DNA from: Rhodospirillales bacterium
GTDB taxonomy: Bacteria; Pseudomonadota; Alphaproteobacteria; Rhodospirillales; JABHCV01
Length of the DNA: 16,065 bases
Assembly: GCA_016776705.1 (NCBI GenBank)
Contig: JADHSW010000048.1
Coordinates: 1-16,065, forward strand
Direction of reading: 5' to 3'
The notes beneath the pieces are model-generated. The model was not told the origin of the DNA, did not search any database, and saw only the letters and a list, made by a program, of their open reading frames with translations. The stretch's first letter is position 1; the number at the start of each line of letters is the position of its first letter. Of the stretch, positions 7,069 through 14,167 are shown in pieces. The position numbers and the translations under genes are program-made.

Positions 7069-8493
7069 ATGGCAGAGCAGTTGAAGGTTGATTTGTGCAT
7101 TATCGGTGCCGGTTCCGGCGGCCTTTCGGTTGCCGCCGGGGCGCAACAGATGGGATCTTCGACGGTTCTGATCGAAAAAGGACTGATGGGTGGTGATTGC
7201 CTGAATTACGGCTGTGTGCCTTCCAAGGCGTTGTTGGCCGCCGGTCATGCCGCCGATGCGGTGCGTCATGCGCAGGCTTTTGGCGTCAACGCGGGCGAGC
7301 CTGTCATATCGTCTGAAAAGGTTTACGGCCATGTTCGCGATACCATCGCCGCCATTGCCCCGAATGATTCGGTCGAACGCTTCGAAGGCCTTGGGGTAAA
7401 GGTCATTCAGGCGGCGGGCCGTTTCGCCGGTCCCGGCGAGGTCGTCGCGGGGGATACGACCATCAAGGCGCGCCGGTTTGTCATCGCCACGGGTTCATCG
7501 GCCTTTGTCCCTCCCATCAATGGACTGGAGGACGTTCCCTACCTGACCAATGAAACGATTTTTAATGGTCCCGTTCTGCCTGATCATCTGATCGTTATCG
7601 GTGGCGGTCCCATTGGTATTGAAATGGCTCAGGCGCACCGGCATTTGGGAGCCCAGGTTAGCGTGCTGGAAATGTTTTCCATCATGCCCAAGGACGATCC
7701 AGACCTTGTCGGCGTAATTCGCACCCGTCTTGATAAGGACGGCATCGTAATTCACGAGGGGATCAGCGTTCTGGGCGTTGAAAAAACCGGCTCCGGCGTG
7801 GCCGTCAAAATCGAAAAAGATGGTAAAGAGGAAAAAATAGAAGGTTCCCACTTGTTGGTCGCCGCCGGGCGCAGGGCAAATGTGTCGGGACTGGACCTTA
7901 AGGCAGCCGGAATTGATTATTCACCCATGGGCATCGCTGTCGATGCCCGTTTGCGCACATCCAATAAAAAAGTGTTCGCCATTGGTGATGTTGCAGGGGG
8001 CTATCAGTTTACCCATGTGGCCGGTTATCAGGCAGGAATTGTCATTCGAAACGCCTTGTTCCGCCTGCCGGTAAAATCCGATATGCGGGCTGTTCCATGG
8101 GTCACCTATACCGCGCCGGAACTGGCACAGGTCGGATTGACTGAAGCCGAAGCAAAGAAAAAATATAGTGAAATCAGGGTGTTGACGTGGCCCTTCACGG
8201 AAAATGACCGGGCTCAGGCGGAACAACAGACGGACGGTCTGGTGAAAGTGGTGACAACGTCGAAAGGACAAATTCTGGGTGCCGGGATTGCCGGAGCCCA
8301 CGCCGGGGAATTAATACAGACCTGGGTTCTGGCGTTGACGAAAAAAATGAGAATTGGCGATGTGGCTTCAATGATCGCCCCTTATCCAACCCTGGGTGAA
8401 GTATCAAAACGGGCAGCAGGCAGTTTTTATACCCCCACGCTGTTTGGCGAGCGGACGAAAAAAGTCGTCCGCTTTTTAAGGATATTCGGGTAG
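7069..8493 (+). CDS. FAD-dependent pyridine nucleotide-disulfide oxidoreductase (mercuric reductase/lipoamide dehydrogenase-like)
   Basis: A 474-residue class I flavoprotein disulfide reductase. N-terminal FAD motif 'IIGAGSGGLSVAAG' is at about residues 11-24. The redox-active pair Cys44/Cys49 lies in 'GGDCLNYGCVPSKAL'. The NAD(P) site 'VIGGGPIGIE' is near residues 176-185 and the second FAD motif 'VFAIGDVAG' at 302-310. The C-terminal dimerisation domain follows. Where lipoamide dehydrogenase and glutathione reductase have the catalytic His-Pro, this protein has 'APYPTLGE' (Tyr439, Glu444), so it is unlikely to be a lipoamide dehydrogenase. It also lacks the N-terminal metal-binding domain and C-terminal Cys-Cys of true MerA. 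The physiological substrate is unknown. AGGA (7058-7061) overlaps the previous stop codon and is 7 nt from the start, indicating an operon with the TVP38 gene. Confidence 0.9.
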   Translation: MAEQLKVDLCIIGAGSGGLSVAAGAQQMGSSTVLIEKGLMGGDCLNYGCVPSKALLAAGHAADAVRHAQAFGVNAGEPVISSEKVYGHVRDTIAAIAPNDSVERFEGLGVKVIQAAGRFAGPGEVVAGDTTIKARRFVIATGSSAFVPPINGLEDVPYLTNETIFNGPVLPDHLIVIGGGPIGIEMAQAHRHLGAQVSVLEMFSIMPKDDPDLVGVIRTRLDKDGIVIHEGISVLGVEKTGSGVAVKIEKDGKEEKIEGSHLLVAAGRRANVSGLDLKAAGIDYSPMGIAVDARLRTSNKKVFAIGDVAGGYQFTHVAGYQAGIVIRNALFRLPVKSDMRAVPWVTYTAPELAQVGLTEAEAKKKYSEIRVLTWPFTENDRAQAEQQTDGLVKVVTTSKGQILGAGIAGAHAGELIQTWVLALTKKMRIGDVASMIAPYPTLGEVSKRAAGSFYTPTLFGERTKKVVRFLRIFG

Positions 8494-8514
8494 CTCTGGT
8501 GATATGATGCCGGG

Positions 8515-9981
8515 ATGAGTGAGGAAAAAACCACCACCCCAAGCCGACAAAACCCACCTGAGCCAATGCCCGGTGTCTTGTCCGGGCTGTCGGTGAAGTT
8601 GCTGGTGCTGACAATTTTTTTCGTCCTGTTGGCTGAATTGTTGATCTACACGCCATCGATCTCGCGTTTTCGCAAGGCCTATCTTGAAGAACATATCGCC
8701 ACCGCCCACCTGGCTGCTCTTGCCCTTGAGGCAACGCCGGACCATATGGTCAACCGTGAACTGGAGGCGGAACTGCTTTTCCATGCCAATGCCTATTCAA
8801 TTACCCTGAAGCATCCTGCGCGGCGGGTATTAATGCTTAGCAAACCGGATTTGCCAAAGGTGAAAGTCACCTTCGATTTGCGCGAGGGCGATTTTATGAT
8901 GTGGGTTATGGATGCTTTCGATGCCCTGTTTCGCAAAGACAGTCGGGTCATGCAGGTCATTGGCGTTTCTCCCAAGGCGATGGACGTGGTCGTTGAGGTG
9001 ACGCTGGACGAGGTTCCCATGCGCAAGGCGATGCTCGCCTTCTCGGGCCGCATTCTTCAACTTTCCATCGTCATCTCGCTTTTGACCGCTGGTCTTGTCT
9101 ACATCAGTCTGTTGTTGTTGATGGTGCGCCCGTTGCGTCAAATCACCCATTCGCTGGTGCGCTTTCGTGAGGACCCGGAAAATGAGACCCGGCGCATTGC
9201 GCCAACGAAACGCAGCGATGAAATTGGCGTCGCCATGCGCGAACTTGCCTTGATGAAAGAAGAAGTTCGCGCCGCCTTCAAACAAAAAGATCGTCTGGCG
9301 ACGTTGGGCGCGGCCGTCGCCAAGGTCAACCACGACCTCAGAAATTCCTTGTCAACGGCGATGCTGGTATCCGACCGGCTGGCTGATATTGATGACCCTG
9401 AAGTGAAAAAAGTAACGCCACGTCTATACACGGCAATCGACAAGGCCGTCGTGCTGTGTAGCCAGACCCTGAACTATGTAAGTGGCGGCACACCGAAATT
9501 ACGGATCAGTCACTTTCATCTGCGGGAACTGATCGTCGAGGTTTCTGTCGCCGTGCGCGATGAAATTACAATCGGCGTTGAAAAGGATATCCTTGATAGC
9601 CACCCGGCCTTCAATGTCATAAACGAGGTCGAATTTGAATTAAGCATCCGGGCCGACCGCGACCTGCTTTTCAGGGCGATTAGCAATCTGATCATGAATG
9701 CCCGTCAGGTCGGGGCCAGCCTGGTCAGGGTAACGGCGGAAGAACATGACATGTCCATCGTGATCGAAATTTCCGATGATGGCCCGGGAATGTCAGAAAA
9801 TGCCCGCGTGAAACTGTTTCAGCCCTTTGCCAGTTCCAGCAGGGCCGGGGGAACCGGCCTGGGGCTGGTTATCGTGCGCGATATCCTGCGCGCCCACGGC
9901 GGGGATATCGCTTTGGTCTCGACCCCTGACGAGAATACGACGTTCCGCCTGGCGATAGCCAAACTTGAAGAAAATAAATGA
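8515..9981 (+). CDS. Sensor histidine kinase (two membrane spans, HAMP, HisKA, HATPase)
   Basis: A 488-residue membrane kinase. After a polar N-terminus, a first membrane helix lies at about residues 24-48. A periplasmic sensor region of roughly 130 residues has no domain I recognise. A second helix (about 182-207) leads into a HAMP linker (about 208-260). The phosphoacceptor is His273 in 'VNHDLRNSL', an H-box with Asp after His and Ser where Pro is usual. The ATP-binding domain has the N-box 'NLIMNARQVGA' (Asn395), G1 'DDGPGM' (Asp421), the F-box 'FQPFAS' and G2 'GGTGLGLVIV', so it looks catalytically complete. No response-regulator gene occurs in the window, so it is an orphan kinase here. 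It lies 21 bp after the oxidoreductase and overlaps the methyltransferase by ATGA. The ligand cannot be inferred. Confidence 0.93.
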   Translation: MSEEKTTTPSRQNPPEPMPGVLSGLSVKLLVLTIFFVLLAELLIYTPSISRFRKAYLEEHIATAHLAALALEATPDHMVNRELEAELLFHANAYSITLKHPARRVLMLSKPDLPKVKVTFDLREGDFMMWVMDAFDALFRKDSRVMQVIGVSPKAMDVVVEVTLDEVPMRKAMLAFSGRILQLSIVISLLTAGLVYISLLLLMVRPLRQITHSLVRFREDPENETRRIAPTKRSDEIGVAMRELALMKEEVRAAFKQKDRLATLGAAVAKVNHDLRNSLSTAMLVSDRLADIDDPEVKKVTPRLYTAIDKAVVLCSQTLNYVSGGTPKLRISHFHLRELIVEVSVAVRDEITIGVEKDILDSHPAFNVINEVEFELSIRADRDLLFRAISNLIMNARQVGASLVRVTAEEHDMSIVIEISDDGPGMSENARVKLFQPFASSSRAGGTGLGLVIVRDILRAHGGDIALVSTPDENTTFRLAIAKLEENK

Positions 9982-10772
9982 ATTTGAATTCCAGAATGCG
10001 ATGGAACCCGAAGCAATATCTAGAGTTTTCCGGTCATCGATTAAGGCCCGCCCTTGATCTGATCAATCAGATATCTGCCGAAAGCCCGGCGCGGGTTTAT
10101 GATCTGGGTTGTGGGCCGGGAAATATTACAAGGATGCTTGCCGAGCGGTGGCCGGGGGCATCGGTTTGTGGAAGCGACTCATCGCCCGACATGCTGGCCC
10201 GCGCCTGCGAAGAACCTTCAACAGTCGACTGGCGCGAAAGCGACATCAACAGTTGGACGGCGGAGTTTCCAGCAGACATTATTTTTTCCAATGCCGCACT
10301 GCAATGGCTGGACGACCATAAGGCTCTTTTCGGGCGACTGCTTTCCATGCTGAATCCAGGCGGCGTTCTGGCCGTGCAAATGCCAAAAAATTTTACTGCG
10401 CCATCCCATTTGCTAAGGGACGCCGTTGCCGGTTCCGGCCCCTGGGCGGACATGCTGGCGCCCCTGTATCGACAGGCGCCGATATTGTCCCCTGATTTTT
10501 ATTACGATCTGTTGGCGCCGGGCTCGGCGTCCGTGGATATCTGGGAAACTGAATACACCCACATTCTTGAGGGCGCAAATCCGGTGCTTGACTGGATTTC
10601 AGGAACCGCCTTGAAGCCGTATCTGGATGCTTTTGATAGCGCAGGCAAGGCCAACTGGAAGGAGGCCTTCCTTGAAGAATACAAATCACGCCTGAACGAG
10701 GCTTATCCAAAACGCATGGATGGGCGCACCCTTTTTTCATTCCGTCGCCTTTTTATCGTCATCGTGAAATGA
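9978..10772 (+). CDS. tam: Trans-aconitate 2-methyltransferase-like SAM-dependent methyltransferase
   Basis: A 264-residue class I methyltransferase. The N-terminus 'WNPKQYLEFSGHRLRPALDL' closely follows the Tam pattern (WNP..Y..F...R.RPA). SAM motif I 'DLGCGPGN' is at residues 42-49, then 'SDSSPDML', and 'FSNAALQWLDDH' with 'NPGGVLAVQMPKNFTAPSH', all typical of Tam. In E. coli, Tam methylates trans-aconitate, a spontaneous by-product that inhibits the TCA cycle; I infer the same substrate. The start ATG overlaps the kinase stop codon in ATGA, implying translational coupling. ATG at 9996 (MRWNPKQY) is an alternative start that matches the family N-terminus more tightly. DUF547 follows after 7 bp. 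Confidence 0.85.
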   Translation: MNLNSRMRWNPKQYLEFSGHRLRPALDLINQISAESPARVYDLGCGPGNITRMLAERWPGASVCGSDSSPDMLARACEEPSTVDWRESDINSWTAEFPADIIFSNAALQWLDDHKALFGRLLSMLNPGGVLAVQMPKNFTAPSHLLRDAVAGSGPWADMLAPLYRQAPILSPDFYYDLLAPGSASVDIWETEYTHILEGANPVLDWISGTALKPYLDAFDSAGKANWKEAFLEEYKSRLNEAYPKRMDGRTLFSFRRLFIVIVK

Positions 10773-10779
10773 GTCAGCC

Positions 10780-11592
10780 ATGAGGTGTGCCCTTCTTCTC
10801 ATCGTCTCGATTGTGTTGATGCCGCTAAATGTAAGCGCCGCCCCAAAAGCTCAACTGTGGTCCAAATGGACAACCCACGACCCGGCATCAACCACCAATA
10901 TTGACCATGAACCCTGGGATGCCTTTCTTGCCCGCACCGTATCCTTGTCGCCGGACGGTATCAATCGCGTTGCCTATGCCAGGGTGACGCCGGATGATGA
11001 AGAGTTACTGCAATCCTATATCCAGAGCCTGAGTGAAGTTGCCGTAAGCAAAATCAACCGGTTTGAGCAAAGGGCCTACTGGATCAATTTTTATAATGCG
11101 TTGACCCTGAAAGTGGTTCTCGACAACTATCCCGTCAGCACAATCCGCAAGATCAATATCTCGCCAGGGTTCTTCGCAAGCGGCCCCTGGGGACGTAAAT
11201 TGATCGACGTCGAGGGCGAAAGGGTCAGTCTGGACGACATCGAACACCGCATCCTGCGCCCGATCTGGAAAGATGCGCGCCTTCATTACGCGCTGAACTG
11301 TGCCTCTGTCGGGTGTCCCAGCCTGCAAGCCAATGCCTTCACGGCTGCCAATAGCGAAATGTTACTGGACAGGGGGGCAGTAGACTACGTCAATCATCCC
11401 CGCGGCGTCGATATCAGGGACCAGCGTTTGATTGTTTCCAGCATTTATATCTGGTTCATGGATGATTTCGGCGGCAATGATCAAGGGGTTATCGATCATC
11501 TGAAAAAATTTGCCAGACCGGCCCTAAAATCATCACTGGAAAATATCACAACCATAGCCGACGACGTTTACGACTGGTCCCTGAATGAATGA
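10780..11592 (+). CDS. Exported DUF547 domain-containing protein
   Basis: A 270-residue protein with a Sec signal peptide (hydrophobic residues about 4-17, probable cleavage near 'NVSA-AP', residue 20-21), so it should be periplasmic. DUF547 hallmarks are present: 'QRAYWINFYNALTLKVVL', a central 'FASGPWGRKLIDVEGERVSL' with 'DDIEHRILRP', and 'HYALNCASVGCPSL' with Cys174 and Cys179. The invariant Asn-Cys-Ala-Ser and Cys-Pro suggest an active or metal/thiol site, but no activity is established to my knowledge. It is the last gene of the tight run beginning at 6319, with 7 bp after the methyltransferase. No terminator is obvious in the 74 bp downstream. Confidence 0.88.
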   Translation: MRCALLLIVSIVLMPLNVSAAPKAQLWSKWTTHDPASTTNIDHEPWDAFLARTVSLSPDGINRVAYARVTPDDEELLQSYIQSLSEVAVSKINRFEQRAYWINFYNALTLKVVLDNYPVSTIRKINISPGFFASGPWGRKLIDVEGERVSLDDIEHRILRPIWKDARLHYALNCASVGCPSLQANAFTAANSEMLLDRGAVDYVNHPRGVDIRDQRLIVSSIYIWFMDDFGGNDQGVIDHLKKFARPALKSSLENITTIADDVYDWSLNE

Positions 11593-11666
11593 AGATGCCT
11601 CACAGTTTGAGTTTTGCCCCCGGGCAGTATCGTCTAGACTATCCATGAAAAATTGGGGGTTATGTC

Positions 11667-12065
11667 ATGTTGAAATCAATATTCATCGGTCTTGTTCTGA
11701 CTTGCGCGCTGGCTTCCACCGCCATGGCAAAGGACTATAAATGTCCTGAAAAAATAACGATCGATCATCAAACAGGTCTCACCGCCAATCTGAAATCCGG
11801 CAGCTATCGTTATGACAAAATAGCCATCCGGGGGGATATACGCCTGTTCAAAGCCGATGACTGGGACCGCTTCGCCACCTTCGATTTTGGCAACCACCGT
11901 GGGCGGTGTCAGGTTTCAATACGCATCATCAAGGGCGAAGGGTTTAACTCACTGGTTTGCGAATGCGCCGATGCGGCCAACAACATCTACTTTACGGCGG
12001 CCAGGTCGGTTCTGGGTGTTAATTGTGAGATCAAGGGCGAGCGGAAGTTTTCCTGCAAGCCCTAG
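11667..12065 (+). CDS. Small exported cysteine-rich protein, unrecognised
   Basis: A 132-residue protein that I do not recognise. It starts with a clear signal peptide (MLKSIF..., cleavage expected after 'AMA', residue 21), leaving a mature basic protein of about 111 residues. The mature part has six cysteines (26, 81, 98, 100, 120, 130), an even number that allows three disulfides in the periplasm, including a CEC pair at 98-100. Beta-strand-like stretches such as 'YDKIAIRGDIRLF' and 'CQVSIRIIKGEGF' suggest a small beta fold. A G-rich sequence (11655-11659) lies 7 nt before the ATG. The gene is separated from DUF547 by 74 bp, so it could have its own promoter; the possible -35/-10 pairs I tried there are poor. 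It overlaps the end of ggt by 4 bp in convergent orientation. Confidence 0.75.
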   Translation: MLKSIFIGLVLTCALASTAMAKDYKCPEKITIDHQTGLTANLKSGSYRYDKIAIRGDIRLFKADDWDRFATFDFGNHRGRCQVSIRIIKGEGFNSLVCECADAANNIYFTAARSVLGVNCEIKGERKFSCKP

Positions 12066-12076
12066 TCGCCTAGGGC
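12059..12076. terminator. Hairpin spanning two convergent stop codons
   Basis: GCCCTAG (12059-12065), loop TCGC and CTAGGGC (12070-12076) form a perfect 7-bp stem. The plus-strand stop TAG (12063-12065) and the ggt stop codon (minus strand, 12062-12064) both lie in the left arm. A symmetrical GC-rich hairpin between convergent genes suggests a bidirectional termination or 3'-end-protecting element. There is no T-tract on either side, so intrinsic termination is uncertain. Confidence 0.4.
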
Positions 12077-13900
12077 GACGCCTTCGCGGCGGCGGTCGGC
12101 GCCGCCGTACAGTTTTCCATCCCTGACCATGATGCCATGCAGGCCGCTGGTCATGGGTTTGATCTGGACCTTATGGCCGAAAGTTTCCAGCAACGGGGCA
12201 AGGGCCTCAAGATTTGTTCCCTCTTCAAGATCGGTGCTTCCGTTACGATTGGTCATGTGCGGTAAATCGACGGCGCTTTGTATATCCATGTTCCAGTCCA
12301 GGGCGGCGATAATCGCCTGGGCGACATAACCGATAATCCTTGAGCCTCCCGGCGATCCAATGGTGAGAACGATTTTTCCTTCACCGTCGATAACCAGTGT
12401 CGGGGCCATGGATGAGCGCGGCCGTTTGGATGCCTCCGGGCCATTGACGAGCGGGCCCTCGTCGTTTTCCGGAATGAAGGAAAAATCGGTCAACTGGTTG
12501 TTGAGCAGGAAACCGTCCACCATCAGGCGTGAGCCAAAGGCGTTTTCGATGCTTGATGTCATGGACACGGCATTGCCGTCCCTATCGATGACGCTCAGGT
12601 GAGTTGTCGACAGCCCATGTTCGTTGCCGGAGGGCGCGTATTTCCAGGAGTTATCAAGGCCGGGCATGCCGGGGAATGCCTTTTCCAATGCGCGGCTGGA
12701 CGAAATTTCCCGGGCCCGTAATTCCAGATACCCGGGATCGAGCATTCCGGTGCTGGGGACGGGTACGAAATCCGGGTCGGCGATGTAGGTGTTGCGGTCG
12801 GCGAAAGCCAGTTTCGAAGCTTCGGCGATCAGATGCAGGGCGACGGAATCCATGACCCCGCTTGCGTCCGGCTTCATGCGGCGCAGCTCATAAGATTGAA
12901 GGATGCCAAGAATTTGTAAAGTGGTCAGCCCTCCCGATGAAGGCGGACCCATACCACAAACCAGCCATTCGCGGTAAAAAAGGCATACGGGGTCGCGTTT
13001 TTCCGCTTTATAGGTGGCCATGTCAGCCATGGACAGGGTGCCGGGGTTCTGACTGGCGTTATTGACCGCATCGACGATGCGTTCAGCTATTGGACCTTTA
13101 TAAAAGGCGTCTGCGCCCTGGTCTGCGATCAGCCTTAAAATATCGGCGAGGGGCTGATTGGTGCGTGTGTGTCCTACGGCCAGCGGCTCCCCATTCCCGC
13201 CATGAAAATAGGCCCTAGTTGCCGGGAAAACCTTTAAATATTTGTCTTTGGCGATTAACCCGTTCAGGCGTGGCGTAACCTGGAAACCTTCTTCAGCCAA
13301 CGTGATAGCGGGCTCGAAAAGCTGCGACCACTCAAGCCGTCCGTGTTCCTTATGGGCGGCTTCCAACATGCGAAGCAATCCGGGAACGCCCACTGACAGG
13401 CCGCCGACAACCGCATCGAAGAATTTTCTCGGTTGTCCGCTTTGATCCAGAAACATATCAGGACGGGCCTTCGCCGGGGCTTTTTCGCGACCGTCATAAG
13501 TGGATATCTCGCCACTTTCGGCCTTCAGGTGCATCAAAAAACCGCCGCCGCCGATGCCGGAAGACTGCGGCTCGACCAGATTCAAGACCATTTGGGCGGC
13601 GATGGCCGCATCAACGGCGCTGCCACCTTGGCGCAAAATGCTGCGCCCTGCTTCGGCGGCGTGGGGATTGGCGGCGGCAATCATCCATTTTTCGGCCCTG
13701 GCGGGTTCGCGCATGGTCCTTGGCGCTATATCGACTGCGGCTTCTGGCGCGGCTTTCGGATTAACCGGGGTGGGAGTTTCAACCCTGGGGGCGACTTCTG
13801 GCCCGCTGTTTTTTTTCGCGCAGGCGTTCAGGCTCCCTGCCAGCAAAACAGCAACAACCGGGAGGAAAATTATTTTTCTCAAAATCCCCATAGAATTCAT
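12062..13900 (-). CDS. ggt: Gamma-glutamyltranspeptidase, probable lipoprotein
   Basis: A self-cleaving N-terminal-nucleophile hydrolase that splits or transfers the gamma-glutamyl group of glutathione and related compounds. Starting at ATG 13900 it has 612 residues. A signal sequence ends in 'AGSLNAC' (Cys27), a near-lipobox with Asn at -2, and is followed by a Pro/Ala/Thr-rich linker to about residue 70. Large-subunit signatures include 'QGGSAVDAAIAAQMVLNLVE', 'SSGIGGGGFL' and 'YDGREKAP' with the substrate-binding Arg. Autoprocessing is expected before Thr432 in 'STTHLSVIDRDGNAVSMT'. The small subunit has 'NNQLTDFSF', 'KRPRSSMAPT' and 'GSPGGSRI'. The frame extends to ATG 13948, but that adds a polar stretch before the signal. 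It is divergent from the panB-side genes and convergent with the small exported protein. Confidence 0.95.
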   Translation of the reverse strand: MNSMGILRKIIFLPVVAVLLAGSLNACAKKNSGPEVAPRVETPTPVNPKAAPEAAVDIAPRTMREPARAEKWMIAAANPHAAEAGRSILRQGGSAVDAAIAAQMVLNLVEPQSSGIGGGGFLMHLKAESGEISTYDGREKAPAKARPDMFLDQSGQPRKFFDAVVGGLSVGVPGLLRMLEAAHKEHGRLEWSQLFEPAITLAEEGFQVTPRLNGLIAKDKYLKVFPATRAYFHGGNGEPLAVGHTRTNQPLADILRLIADQGADAFYKGPIAERIVDAVNNASQNPGTLSMADMATYKAEKRDPVCLFYREWLVCGMGPPSSGGLTTLQILGILQSYELRRMKPDASGVMDSVALHLIAEASKLAFADRNTYIADPDFVPVPSTGMLDPGYLELRAREISSSRALEKAFPGMPGLDNSWKYAPSGNEHGLSTTHLSVIDRDGNAVSMTSSIENAFGSRLMVDGFLLNNQLTDFSFIPENDEGPLVNGPEASKRPRSSMAPTLVIDGEGKIVLTIGSPGGSRIIGYVAQAIIAALDWNMDIQSAVDLPHMTNRNGSTDLEEGTNLEALAPLLETFGHKVQIKPMTSGLHGIMVRDGKLYGGADRRREGVALGD

Positions 13901-13994
13901 GCAGCATGCTACCCTGTGATTTCCGTGTTGGGAATAATTTGTTACCATTAATAAGAGTTTAAGCGAATTTAATCCTTTACAGCAGGGACATCGA

Positions 13995-14111
13995 ATGGAC
14001 GCATTTATCGCCTCGTTTATCGAAAATAAAGTCGCCTGGATGCTGGTTCTGTTCGTTGGAGTGCTCTACTGGGCTTTTCGGTCCCGCTTCAGGCGCCCGC
14101 CAAAAGATTAG
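13995..14111 (+). CDS. 38-residue single-span membrane microprotein (CcoQ/FixQ-like appearance)
   Basis: A short frame reading M-DAFIASFIENK, then a hydrophobic helix (residues 13-28, ending 'FVGVLYWAF'), then a basic tail 'RSRFRRPPKD'. The positive tail predicts N-out/C-in topology. AGGGA (13984-13988) lies 6 nt before the ATG, one of the better ribosome binding sites in the window, and codon use resembles the neighbours. The 'GVLYWAFR' end of the helix recalls CcoQ/FixQ, the small subunit of cbb3 oxidase, but the usual Pro-Gly-Ser and C-terminal acidic part are missing and no cco gene is near, so I do not assign it. It is 56 bp upstream of panB on the same strand and could share its transcript. 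ggt starts divergently about 95 bp away. Confidence 0.6.
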   Translation: MDAFIASFIENKVAWMLVLFVGVLYWAFRSRFRRPPKD

Positions 14112-14167
14112 CTGAACGGATCATTCCGCCGTAATATTATGAACAACCTCAAGCAGGAGAACCGACC

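Noticed and set aside
11607..11640. Possible promoter before the small exported protein
   Set aside because: TTGAGT or TTGCCC can be paired with TATCGT or TAGACT only at poor spacing (15 or 22 bp) and with several mismatches.
13433..13951. 172-codon plus-strand frame antisense to the 5' end of ggt
   Set aside because: The Gly/Phe-rich translation has no family features, and the ggt reading frame explains the region.
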